The notes beneath the pieces are model-generated. The model saw only the letters and a program-made list of their open reading frames with translations. It searched no databases and was not told the origin of the DNA. A stretch of 64,000 bases of DNA from Pollutimonas sp. M17 (GTDB taxonomy: Bacteria; Pseudomonadota; Gammaproteobacteria; Burkholderiales; Burkholderiaceae_B). The stretch covers positions 3,162,001-3,226,000 of the forward strand of contig NZ_CP107548.1 in NCBI RefSeq assembly GCF_025836975.1, read 5' to 3'. This document shows positions 24,718 to 32,766 of this stretch, piece by piece. A program made the position numbers and the translations under genes. The stretch's first letter is position 1. The number at the start of each line of letters is the position of its first letter.

Positions 24718-25692
24718 CTAAGCGGCCACCTCGTGCAGCAGCAGCCGCCCCCTTTCCTTGAATTCCTTGAACATGCCCGCGACACTGTCGTCAGGCCCCT
24801 TCCAGTTGACGATGAAGCAGAAGCTGCTGCGCTGGGCGGGCTGCACCATCTGGCCCGCGACGCAAAAGCAATGGAAGTCTTCCCAATCTATGCTGCCGCC
24901 CTTGCCGTAGGCCATGGTGTCCGCGGGCACCATCATGGGCATGGCGTCGGCCATGGCCGAGATTCGCTTGAATTCCGCCAGGGTTTCGGGCTTCTCGAAA
25001 ATATTGCCCGCCAGGACCTGCTCATACCAGCGCGTCATCTCGCCTGCCGTGCTCAGCATGGTTTGATCCGGGTTGATGGGCGCGCGGGATGGGCCGACGT
25101 TCTTTCCCTTCTGCATGTCCTGTATGCCGCTCCAGCCGATGTCGGTGCCGCTGGGCGCGCCGGCCAGGTAGGAAAACAGCTTGCGGGTGGAATCGGGGAT
25201 ACGGGTTTCATTCAGCCCCGCTCTCTTGATAAGCTTGCGAACGTTATCGGCACCCACGACGTTCATGGCCGCGTCGGTTGCTGTATTGTCGCTGTGCGCG
25301 ATCATGGCCTCCAGTACGCTTTTTGCGGTGGTACTGCCTTGCAGGCCGATGAATACCGGGCTGCCGGGCGACCATGCCCGCGGACCGATCTCGACCTGAG
25401 TGTCTTCGGCCAGCCTGCCTGCCTCGACCTCTTTCAAGTATTGCGCAAGAATGAAGGTCTTCACGGCGCTGCCGACGAATAGCGGCACACCCGCATTGTG
25501 CTCATAACGCTGTCGCCCGCCGCGTTCGGACTGTATGGATATGCTGGCGGCGGCAGTGGGCGACAAGCTGCCGAATTCACGCAGGCCCTGCTCGATGTCC
25601 GCCTTGCGCAAGGGCCGTGTGCCCCCGCAGGAGGAAAGCGAAAACGATAATGCGCCGAAGGCGGCCGTACCCAACAGTGTTCTGCGGTTCAT
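24718..25692 (-). CDS. serine beta-lactamase/penicillin-binding-fold lipoprotein
   Basis: 324 aa from the ATG at 25690-25692. The N-terminus NRRTLLGTAAF then LSFSLSSC has a lipobox with C22, and a twin-arginine-like pair. Active-site motifs of the class A beta-lactamase fold: S75-x-x-K78 (GSAVKTF), SDN at 134-136 (AHSDNTATD). The third motif, usually KTG or KSG, reads KGG in YGKGGSIDW. The conserved E166 region of class A enzymes is not obvious, so beta-lactam hydrolysis is uncertain; a peptidase or esterase role is equally possible. Membrane-anchored in the periplasm. No link to the metabolic neighbours is evident. Confidence 0.8.
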   Translation of the reverse strand: MNRRTLLGTAAFGALSFSLSSCGGTRPLRKADIEQGLREFGSLSPTAAASISIQSERGGRQRYEHNAGVPLFVGSAVKTFILAQYLKEVEAGRLAEDTQVEIGPRAWSPGSPVFIGLQGSTTAKSVLEAMIAHSDNTATDAAMNVVGADNVRKLIKRAGLNETRIPDSTRKLFSYLAGAPSGTDIGWSGIQDMQKGKNVGPSRAPINPDQTMLSTAGEMTRWYEQVLAGNIFEKPETLAEFKRISAMADAMPMMVPADTMAYGKGGSIDWEDFHCFCVAGQMVQPAQRSSFCFIVNWKGPDDSVAGMFKEFKERGRLLLHEVAA

Positions 25693-25727
25693 TGCTAGTC
25701 CCCAAGGCATGATGTGCATGCAAGAGT

Positions 25728-27095
25728 TTACAGCGCAAGGACCAATATGCTGGTCAACTGGCTCGCATCAGCCGCCTTGTCGAATCCATGCAGCAATGCC
25801 AGACTGTCTTCCACATGCATTGCTTCCAATCCCGCCAGCGGTACCAGGCGCCGGTACTTGGCGTCGATGTCATCCCAGCTTACCCCGCGCGGCCCTGAAC
25901 CGCGCGGCGCCACACAGGTGCTGGAGAACTCCCTGCCGTCTTTCAATCGAATGGTGACGCTGCCGCCATGGCGATGCGGAAACCGGTCGGGCAGAGGCGG
26001 CGGCGAAGGGTCGAATACGATCTTGTCCTGGACGCGGGCGATGAGTGGATCGGCCATCTTGGCCAGCGTCATGGCATTCCAGCCGAACTCCCCATCGACG
26101 ATCGAGGCCGCCACGAAATACACCAGGCTGTGTGCGGCATCGACCAGATTGCGCGGATGCGGCTCGCCCTTGAAGTTCGTCCATTGCACCGCCGCGGAGA
26201 TGGTGACGCGCTCGATGTCCTCCGGATCGACCTTGCCGGCGCGCGCCGCATCCGCCGCCGCTTCGGCGGTGGCATGGAAGGGATGGGCGCCGGGCATGAG
26301 CTTGATCGCCATATCGGTGACGATGTCCCAGTCTTCGCCCAGGCCTTGCGTGATGTACTCGATGGCCTGGCCGTTCATCGCGCTGAGGAATCCCCGTGGC
26401 GTTTCAAGAATGCCGATATCGGCCTGGAAACCACGCTCCGCGGCCAGCGCGGCCTGCATGCCTGCCATGGCGGCGTTTCCGGCATGGTACTCACGCGCGC
26501 AACTGGTGTCGGCGGCCACGGCCATGCCCCCGATGGATGTGGCGGCAAGCGCAATGGCGTGGGCCATCCGGCCGGAATCCAGGCCCAGCAGACGGCCGGC
26601 GGTGACCGCCGCGCCGAAAACCGTCGACACCGATCCATGAAAACCGCGCTGCATGCGGCCGGGTGTAAGCGATTCATCGATGCGCCCGGCCACTTCGTAG
26701 CCCAGCACCATGGCGGCCAGAAGGTCGCGGCCCGGCCTGCCCGTATGTTCGCCCACGGCGACCGCCGTGGTGGAAACGATGGTGCCGATATGGGCGATGC
26801 TGCGAAGGTCGCTGTCGTCGGACGCCGCCGCGTCGCTGGCGACGGCATTTACCCTTGCCGCCCGCGTCAAGGGCAGGCGGGCATCCTGGAACCATACAGA
26901 GACCTGCCCGGCGCCACCCTCTTCCAGCTCCAGAGAGCGCAGGATGCGGGTCGAGTCTATGGCCTGGCCCATGGCGGCGCTGGCTATGGTGCTGGCCAGG
27001 CTCATCTTGGCGCGCTCGAGGGCCAGCGTGGAAATGCCGCTCGCAGGCGTGTTCACGGCGAACTCGGCCAGGGTTTGGGCAAGAGTCGTCATCAT
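25728..27095 (-). CDS. MmgE/PrpD-family protein
   Basis: 455 aa, the usual family length of about 450. MmgE/PrpD hallmarks: FAVNTPASG then a helical first domain with VLGYEVAGRIDESL, RGFHGSVSTVFGAAVTAGRL and HAIALAATSIGG. PrpD dehydrates 2-methylcitrate; other members isomerise or dehydrate itaconate, iminodisuccinate and similar acids without a metal. It starts 5 bp after the ABC permease stop, so it is the last gene of the 31234-to-25728 operon. A second member lies at 31384. Substrate unknown, likely the compound brought in by the ABC importer. Confidence 0.9.
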   Translation of the reverse strand: MMTTLAQTLAEFAVNTPASGISTLALERAKMSLASTIASAAMGQAIDSTRILRSLELEEGGAGQVSVWFQDARLPLTRAARVNAVASDAAASDDSDLRSIAHIGTIVSTTAVAVGEHTGRPGRDLLAAMVLGYEVAGRIDESLTPGRMQRGFHGSVSTVFGAAVTAGRLLGLDSGRMAHAIALAATSIGGMAVAADTSCAREYHAGNAAMAGMQAALAAERGFQADIGILETPRGFLSAMNGQAIEYITQGLGEDWDIVTDMAIKLMPGAHPFHATAEAAADAARAGKVDPEDIERVTISAAVQWTNFKGEPHPRNLVDAAHSLVYFVAASIVDGEFGWNAMTLAKMADPLIARVQDKIVFDPSPPPLPDRFPHRHGGSVTIRLKDGREFSSTCVAPRGSGPRGVSWDDIDAKYRRLVPLAGLEAMHVEDSLALLHGFDKAADASQLTSILVLAL

Positions 27096-27100
27096 ATGGC

Positions 27101-27979
27101 TCAGGTCTGCATGCCCCAGCGCCCGATGGTGCGCCGCTCGACCACCCTGAAGATCAGGTTCTCAACCAGCAGGCCGAACAGGATTACGGTAAGCAGCCCG
27201 GCGAATACATTGGGTATGTCCAGCATGTTCTTGTTCTGGAAGATGTACCAGCCCAGGCCGCCGGAGCCTGAACTGGACCCGAACACGAGCTCGGCGGCGA
27301 TCAAGGTGCGCCACGCGAAGGCCCAGCCTATTTTCATGCCGGTAAGTATGCTGGGAAAGGCCCCCGGAATCAGGATCTTCAGCACGTACTGCAATCGCGA
27401 CAAGCCATAGTTGCGGCCCACCATGCGCCAGGTCAGGCTGACGGACCGGAATCCGGAGTGCGTATTCAGGGCGACCGCCCATAGCACGGCGTGGATAAGC
27501 ACGAAGATGATGCTGGCATTGCCCAGCCCGAACCAGATCATGGACAACGGCAGCAAAGCGATGGACGGCAAGGGATTGAACATGGACGTCAGCGTTTCAA
27601 GCAAATCCGCGCCCACTCGCGTCGCGCTCGCAAAGGCGGTGAACAGCGCGGCGATAAGCAGGCCGGCCGCATAGCCTTGCAGCAGCAGGGAAATCGACGT
27701 CCACGTCGCCGACAGCAGCGTACCCGACGCGATGCCCGAAAAGAACGCCTTGGCGGTCGCCACGAAGGTGGGGAAAAGCAAAGGATTTCCCGACCAGCGG
27801 GCATAGGCCTCCCAGACGATGGCCAGAAGGACCAGCATGATGCCCTTGCGGACGGCGCCGTTGTCCAGCAGGCGCTCCCATAAGCCCAGGGGCTTCTCGA
27901 CGATGCCGAAACCCTTGTCTTCGACGGTGTTGACGATTTCTTCGCGGTAGACCGTCGACCTGGAAAGTGCTTCAGACAT
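27101..27979 (-). CDS. ABC transporter permease, taurine/sulfonate/nitrate type (SsuC/TauC-like)
   Basis: 292 aa with about six membrane segments after a cytoplasmic N-terminal stretch of some 45 residues. The permease-ATPase coupling loop is at GRNYGLSRLQYVLKILIPGA (about 190-210). Its first 8 bases overlap the end of the ATPase gene. It forms the homodimeric channel with the ATPase at 27972 and the receptor at 28834. The typical sulfonate enzymes (SsuD, TauD) are absent, and MmgE/PrpD and dehydrogenase genes are present instead, so an organic acid is a better guess than a sulfonate. Confidence 0.92.
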   Translation of the reverse strand: MSEALSRSTVYREEIVNTVEDKGFGIVEKPLGLWERLLDNGAVRKGIMLVLLAIVWEAYARWSGNPLLFPTFVATAKAFFSGIASGTLLSATWTSISLLLQGYAAGLLIAALFTAFASATRVGADLLETLTSMFNPLPSIALLPLSMIWFGLGNASIIFVLIHAVLWAVALNTHSGFRSVSLTWRMVGRNYGLSRLQYVLKILIPGAFPSILTGMKIGWAFAWRTLIAAELVFGSSSGSGGLGWYIFQNKNMLDIPNVFAGLLTVILFGLLVENLIFRVVERRTIGRWGMQT

Positions 27980-28760
27980 GAGCCATTCTCCCTTGCGTTG
28001 CGCTCTCTTCGAAAAGCAGCTCTTCGATGCGCTGAGTCAGCAGCTTCCCATCGGGGCCCGTCGCGTCGATGCCGTCGCTATTCAGCTCCGCACGCACCTG
28101 GCCCGGATGCGGACTAAGCAGCAGAATGCGGCTGCCTATCCGTACCGCCTCGGGTATGGAGTGAGTAACGAACAGTACGGTAAAACGGGTGTCTTCCCAC
28201 AGCTGCAGAAGCTCTTCCTGCATTTTGGCGCGCGTCAGCGCGTCGAGCGCCGCGAAAGGCTCATCCATGAGCAGGATGTCCGGCTCCATGGCCATGCCGC
28301 GGGCAATGGCCACACGCTGCTTCATTCCGCCCGAAAGCGTATGCGGCAAGCTGTCGGCAAAGCCTGAAAGGTTGACCTTGTCGATGTAGTGCATGGCCCT
28401 TTCTTCCGCCGCCTTACGCTCCAGGCGGCCGCTGGCCGTCAGGGCAAATACGACGTTTTCCTTTACCGTCTTCCACGGCAGCAACTGATCGAACTCCTGG
28501 AATACCATCACCCGGTCCGGCCCGGGCTTGGCGATTTCCTGGTTGTTCAGCCTGATATGGCCCTCGACAGCGGGAAGGTAACCGCCCACCGCCTTCAGCA
28601 AGGTGGACTTGCCGCAGCCCGATGGACCGACAATGACGAAGCGGTCGGAGCGGAAGACATCGAAGCTGACGCGGTAGGTGGCGGTGATCAGGTGGTCCTT
28701 CGTGCGATATCGCAGCGTGACACCCTGAACCGACAGCAATGGTGTTGCGGTTTGAACCAT
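27972..28760 (-). CDS. ABC transporter ATP-binding protein (SsuB/TauB-like)
   Basis: 262 aa. Walker A GPSGCGKST, signature LSGGMKQR, Walker B ILLMDEPFAALD and switch histidine in VTHSIPEA are all intact. Powers the importer with the permease and the receptor at 28834. An intercistronic hairpin (28791-28824) lies just before its start, and its stop overlaps the permease start by 8 bases, indicating translational coupling. Confidence 0.94.
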   Translation of the reverse strand: MVQTATPLLSVQGVTLRYRTKDHLITATYRVSFDVFRSDRFVIVGPSGCGKSTLLKAVGGYLPAVEGHIRLNNQEIAKPGPDRVMVFQEFDQLLPWKTVKENVVFALTASGRLERKAAEERAMHYIDKVNLSGFADSLPHTLSGGMKQRVAIARGMAMEPDILLMDEPFAALDALTRAKMQEELLQLWEDTRFTVLFVTHSIPEAVRIGSRILLLSPHPGQVRAELNSDGIDATGPDGKLLTQRIEELLFEESATQGRMAHV

Positions 28761-28790
28761 GAAATACGGTCTCCAGACATTCTTTCAAGG

Positions 28791-28824
28791 CAAGCCGCAA
28801 CCGGCGGCGGCCGGATGCGGCTTG
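28791..28824 (-). other. intercistronic hairpin between ABC receptor and ATPase genes
   Basis: CAAGCCGCA and TGCGGCTTG form a perfect 9-bp stem whose loop holds a further CCGG/CCGG pair. It begins about 10 bases after the receptor stop on the minus strand and has no T-run. Such stems commonly protect the receptor part of a transcript and raise its level over the membrane genes. Confidence 0.6.
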
Positions 28825-28833
28825 CTCCAGCGA

Positions 28834-29835
28834 TCAGTTTCCTGCGGAAACGGCGGGACCGGGAAAAAAGAGCTCTTCCAGTTTCTCGGGACGATGCTTG
28901 ATCGACTTGATGTCATTCATGAACTTGGCGTACTTCATGACGTTTTCCGGCTTGGCCGTGTACTTGATCGACGGATCATTCAGTATCTTGACCATTTGGT
29001 CGACGGCGCCACTGCCGCCCATCGAGGCGATGAGCACCTTGGCGGCGCCCTCTTTGTCGGCCTTGATCATGTCCTGCGCTTCTTGCAGCGCCGCCACGAA
29101 AGCGGCATAGACTTTGGGATTCTCGTCATGAAACTTGGTGGTGGTCGATACCATGGTGAAGGTGGTCGAGCCACCCATGACGTCGTCCGTATTCTGAATG
29201 GTGCGTATGCCTTCCGTCTGCTGTTCACGCTCTGCCAGCGGCGACGATGCATAATGCGCGACAATGCTGCCGCCGCCCGATATCAGCGCGGCCGCGGCAT
29301 CGCCATGCTTCATGCTGACGGTATAGGGATCGAACCGGAACGCCTGGTCCTTGCCATATTTTTGAACCGCATACATCTGCATGACGATGGACGGAATCGA
29401 TGACTTGACCGACGTTACAGCGATCTTGTCGCCTTCTTTCAGGTCGTCTATGGATTTCAGGTGCGCCGCGCGGGTGTTCAGATACATGGGCATGGAGCTG
29501 ATGGCCGCCACCCCCTTGACGTCGGCCGTTCCCTTGGTGCGATCCCACAAGAGCAGGAAGGACGGCGGGCCCGCCGAAATAAAGTCGGCCGAGCCCGACA
29601 GCAAGGCGTCGATCATGACTGAAGGGCCACCAATGTTGGACCAGTTTATGGTGACTTTCTGACCTGCCTTCTCGGCATGTTTTTCGATGAGCTTGTGCTC
29701 CTTCATCACATGAAGGGGTAGAAACCCGAAGCCGCCCGCTCCCAGCGGGATGTTCAGCTTGCTGACTTCCGCGTGCGCGCCCAGGGGCATCAGCCCCGCG
29801 ACGGCAAGTAAAACCATGCTTGCATGCTTCTTCAT
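28834..29835 (-). CDS. ABC transporter periplasmic receptor, NMT1/SsuA-like
   Basis: 333 aa from the ATG at 29833-29835 behind AAAGGAGAAG; the longer frame upstream has no signal. Sec signal ends near AHA/EV at residue 22. Text such as INWSNIGGPSVMIDALLSG and GDKIAVTSVKSSIPSIVMQM is typical of nitrate/sulfonate/riboflavin-precursor-type receptors. Captures the ligand for the permease and ATPase encoded next. Hairpins flank the gene on both sides (29882-29902 and 28791-28824). Confidence 0.92.
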   Translation of the reverse strand: MKKHASMVLLAVAGLMPLGAHAEVSKLNIPLGAGGFGFLPLHVMKEHKLIEKHAEKAGQKVTINWSNIGGPSVMIDALLSGSADFISAGPPSFLLLWDRTKGTADVKGVAAISSMPMYLNTRAAHLKSIDDLKEGDKIAVTSVKSSIPSIVMQMYAVQKYGKDQAFRFDPYTVSMKHGDAAAALISGGGSIVAHYASSPLAEREQQTEGIRTIQNTDDVMGGSTTFTMVSTTTKFHDENPKVYAAFVAALQEAQDMIKADKEGAAKVLIASMGGSGAVDQMVKILNDPSIKYTAKPENVMKYAKFMNDIKSIKHRPEKLEELFFPGPAVSAGN

Positions 29836-29881
29836 TGTCTTCTCCTTTGGTGGTGGTACTGCGCCTCCTGGACTACTTGCC

Positions 29882-29902
29882 GCCTCTGCCATCGGCAGAG
29901 GC
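29882..29902 (-). other. intercistronic hairpin upstream of ABC receptor gene
   Basis: GCCTCTGCC and GGCAGAGGC form a perfect 9-bp stem with a 3-nt loop, between the dehydrogenase stop (29907) and the receptor RBS on the minus strand. No T-run follows, so mRNA processing, protection or attenuation is likelier than full termination. Confidence 0.6.
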
Positions 29903-29906
29903 AGTG

Positions 29907-30821
29907 TCATTGCTTTGGAGGTTTGCTTATCTGGATGCCGGCCAGCTGCTCGCTGAGCAGGGCGACGGCGGTATGGTCGGCCTGAGGCCCCAGGACGGCA
30001 TTGGCGCCCGCCCACAAGTTGCGGCACAGGTCCGCGAAAGGCGCGTTCACGTTGTTCTCGTGGGCGATGCCCAATGCGATGGTCAGGTCCTTGACCATGA
30101 GGCTCATGGCAAACCCCGAATCGAACTTGCGCGAAAGCACGTATTGCTTGAATTTTTTCTGCGTGCTGTTGTTCATGCCGGTTGAAACATTGAGCACGTC
30201 GACCATGGTTTCCGGATCGATGCCGAAGCGCGACCCGATGATCAGGGCTTCTATGCCGATCAGGAATCCGGCGGACGAGACCAGGTTGTTGAGCGCCTTC
30301 ATGGCATGGCCCGAGCCTACTTTCCCCGTGGGGATGACACTGCCCAGGGCGTTCAGAATGGGCATGGCGGCATCGATATCGGCTTGCTCGCCGCCCGCCA
30401 TGATGGTGAGCTCGCCTGTTCGGGCTCTTGGCACGCCGCCCGAAACTGGCGCATCGAACAGTACGACGCCCTGACGGGCAAGCCGTTCGCTGAACGCCAC
30501 GGTCTGGCTGGGAATGCCCGAGGTCATCTCGATGACGACCGCGCCGGCCCGCAGGCTGGAAGCCAGCCCCTGCGGACCGAACAGGACTTCCTCGACGATG
30601 GCGCTATTGGGCAGGATGGTTATGACCACGTCCGACTCTTTGCCCAGGTCGGCCAGCGTTGCCGCCGGTTCGATGCCGTGATCTTTGGCAAAGGCGGCCA
30701 TGCGATCCGGATTACTGTCGTAGACAGCAAGCTGGTAGCCGTCCTTCAGCAGGCACCCCGCCATGGGTGCTCCCATGGCGCCTATTCCCACAAAGCCGAT
30801 TCTGGGTGTGGCCCTCGCCAT
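29907..30821 (-). CDS. beta-hydroxyacid dehydrogenase, 3-hydroxyisobutyrate dehydrogenase family
   Basis: 304 aa. Rossmann motif GFVGIGAMG at about 9-17, substrate motif DAPVSGG, catalytic lysine in HAMKALNNLVSS. Oxidises a beta-hydroxyacid, or reduces a semialdehyde, with NAD(P). Its ATG overlaps the CMD-family stop by one base (TAATG), so the two are coupled. Second gene of the ABC/MmgE operon. Substrate not determined; tartronate semialdehyde, 3-hydroxyisobutyrate and similar acids are within the family range. Confidence 0.9.
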   Translation of the reverse strand: MARATPRIGFVGIGAMGAPMAGCLLKDGYQLAVYDSNPDRMAAFAKDHGIEPAATLADLGKESDVVITILPNSAIVEEVLFGPQGLASSLRAGAVVIEMTSGIPSQTVAFSERLARQGVVLFDAPVSGGVPRARTGELTIMAGGEQADIDAAMPILNALGSVIPTGKVGSGHAMKALNNLVSSAGFLIGIEALIIGSRFGIDPETMVDVLNVSTGMNNSTQKKFKQYVLSRKFDSGFAMSLMVKDLTIALGIAHENNVNAPFADLCRNLWAGANAVLGPQADHTAVALLSEQLAGIQISKPPKQ

Positions 30822-31234
30822 TATTTGGCTCCCGCCTTGTTGCCCTTGGCTTTTTCTTCCGCGATGACTTCCGCGGCGACCTTCATGCCGTCCAGGGCGG
30901 CCGGCACGCCGCAGTAGATGGCCACCTGCAGGAAGATCTCCTTGATGTCGTCCTGGCTAAGACCATTGTTCAGCGCACCGCGCACATGCAGGCGGATCTC
31001 GTGCGGGCGATTCAGCGCGGACAGCATCGACAGGTTGATGATGCTGCGCGTGCGGCGGTCCAGGCCCGGACGGCTCCAGAGCTCCCCCCAACACCATTCG
31101 GTGACCAGCTTTTGCATATCGGCCGTGAAATCGTCCGCGGCGTCCAGGGACTTTTGCACATGCTCGGCGCCGAGCACCTCTTGGCGGTTTTTCAAGCCCT
31201 TGGCAAACAGCTCTGTATTGAATTCTTTGCGCAT
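30821..31234 (-). CDS. carboxymuconolactone decarboxylase (CMD)-family protein
   Basis: 137 aa, the size of PcaC. Typical text: WCWGELWSRPGLDRRTRSII, then LSALNRPHEIRLHVRGALNN and QVAIYCGVPAALDGMKVA. The CxxC of the AhpD peroxidase group is absent, so the PcaC-like side of the family (gamma-carboxymuconolactone decarboxylation) is favoured, but no other protocatechuate-pathway gene is present. First gene of a leftward operon that continues with the dehydrogenase, ABC importer and MmgE/PrpD genes. Confidence 0.9.
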   Translation of the reverse strand: MRKEFNTELFAKGLKNRQEVLGAEHVQKSLDAADDFTADMQKLVTEWCWGELWSRPGLDRRTRSIINLSMLSALNRPHEIRLHVRGALNNGLSQDDIKEIFLQVAIYCGVPAALDGMKVAAEVIAEEKAKGNKAGAK

Positions 31235-31383
31235 GGTCGTTCTGACTCCTGATTAGAAGGGGGAAATATGAGGCAAAGTATGATGACAGAACTACAATCT
31301 GTCAATCATATCGTCATACAATTTAGCCTGTATTTACGGGTATCATATGTCAACCGTCCCACCGACAGGAATGCCACCGACTT
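31235..31383. promoter_or_regulatory. divergent promoter region between the two MmgE/PrpD units
   Basis: An imperfect inverted repeat, TATGATGACAG (31279-31289) against CTGTCAATCATA (31299-31310), lies centrally in an A+T-rich gap. It could be an operator serving both the CMD-ABC operon and the divergent MmgE/PrpD gene. No dedicated regulator gene is adjacent. Confidence 0.4.
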
Positions 31384-32763
31384 ATGGAAAACTCAAGGAA
31401 AACAGCCCAAGCGAATCCGGTCACCGCGCCGCTGGCGGCCTTCATCGGCGACACCACGTGGGAAAACGTTCCAGGCGGCATTCGCCATGAAATCAAGCGG
31501 TCCGTGATGAATTACTTTGCGGTGGCGCTGGCCGGATGCAATGACCCCACCCTGGATATTGCGGTACGGACATATGCGCGCTTTTCATCGGACTCCACCG
31601 CCACCCTGGTGGGCCGGCCCGAGCGCATGGACATGCTCAACGCCGCCGCGCTGAATGCCATGAGCGCCAATGTGTACGACTACGACGACACGCATATTCC
31701 AACGATCATCCATCCCACATCGCCGGTCGCTCCCGCCCTGTTCGCCTTCAGCCAGGCCCGGCTGCTTTCCGGCAGGGACTTCATGCTGGCCTTCCTGCTG
31801 GGCGTGGAGGCGCAATGCCGGATCGGCCTGGCCATATCCCCATTCCACTACGACAGGGGATGGCACATTACCTCGACCTGCGGCGTGTTCGGTTCCGCCA
31901 TGGCCATCGGCAAGGTGCTCAAGCTGGCGCCCGCCCAGCTCTGCTGGGCGCTGGGCTCGGCGGCATGCCAGGCGGGAGGCCTGGTGGAGTCTCTGGGAAC
32001 CATGTCCAAGAGTGTCAGCGTGGGCAATGCGGCCCGCAACGGCATGCTCGCCGCGCTCCTGGCCCAGGACGGCTTCGATGGGCCCGCCCGGCCGCTGGAA
32101 GGCGTGAACGGTTTTCTTCAGGTGTTCGGCGACGCGCCGGATTTCGACGCCGTGACCCGCGGGCTGGGCCATGATTGGGAGATCAGCAGGGTCGCCTATA
32201 AGCCCTACCCCTGCGGCGTCGTGCTCAACCCCGTCCTGGATGCCTGCCTGGCGCTGTCCGGCCGGCTCGACCCCCGCCGCTTCGATGCCATCGAGTCCAT
32301 CGAACTCACCGGCAACCCGCTGCTGCGCCAGCGCACCGACCGTCCCGGCATCAAGACGGGGCGCGAGTCGCAGGTAAGCGCCCAGCACGCCGTCCCTGTC
32401 GCATTGCTGCGCGGCCGCGCCGGCCTGGAGGCCTTCTCCGACGACGCGGTCAGCGATCCGAAACTTCGCGCACTGGGGTCGCTGCTGCGATTCCACGACG
32501 ATGAGGCGTATTCGATAGACAGCGCCAAAGTGGTGCTGCGTTTCCGGGACCAGACTTTCGACCAGGAACATGTGCAAGCGGCGCGCGGCTCGCTTCAGCG
32601 ACCCTTGACCGATGACGAACTGGAAGCCAAGCTGCGCGACCTGTGCCGCTACGGGCGTTCCAGCTGCGATGCCGGCCGGCTGATCGATGCCGTCTGGAAC
32701 ATGGAAGACGCCGCCGACATGGGACGCCTGGCCAGGCTTGCCCAGGCACCCAACCCGGCATGA
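31384..32763 (+). CDS. MmgE/PrpD-family protein
   Basis: 459 aa. Family text: VMNYFAVALAGCNDPTLDIA, NVYDYDDTHIPTIIHPTSPV, CGVFGSAMAIGKVLKLAP and AYKPYPCGVVLNPVLDACL. Distinct from the member at 25728 in sequence, so not a recent duplicate. Divergent from the CMD-ABC operon and convergent with the TRAP permease gene three bases on. Expected to isomerise or dehydrate a carboxylic acid; role probably in the same pathway as the ABC cluster. Confidence 0.9.
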   Translation: MENSRKTAQANPVTAPLAAFIGDTTWENVPGGIRHEIKRSVMNYFAVALAGCNDPTLDIAVRTYARFSSDSTATLVGRPERMDMLNAAALNAMSANVYDYDDTHIPTIIHPTSPVAPALFAFSQARLLSGRDFMLAFLLGVEAQCRIGLAISPFHYDRGWHITSTCGVFGSAMAIGKVLKLAPAQLCWALGSAACQAGGLVESLGTMSKSVSVGNAARNGMLAALLAQDGFDGPARPLEGVNGFLQVFGDAPDFDAVTRGLGHDWEISRVAYKPYPCGVVLNPVLDACLALSGRLDPRRFDAIESIELTGNPLLRQRTDRPGIKTGRESQVSAQHAVPVALLRGRAGLEAFSDDAVSDPKLRALGSLLRFHDDEAYSIDSAKVVLRFRDQTFDQEHVQAARGSLQRPLTDDELEAKLRDLCRYGRSSCDAGRLIDAVWNMEDAADMGRLARLAQAPNPA

Positions 32764-32766
32764 GTC

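Noticed and set aside
27101-29835. Taurine or alkanesulfonate uptake system (tau/ssu)
   Set aside because: Transporter family fits, but TauD/SsuD/SsuE are absent and the co-transcribed enzymes handle carboxylic acids.
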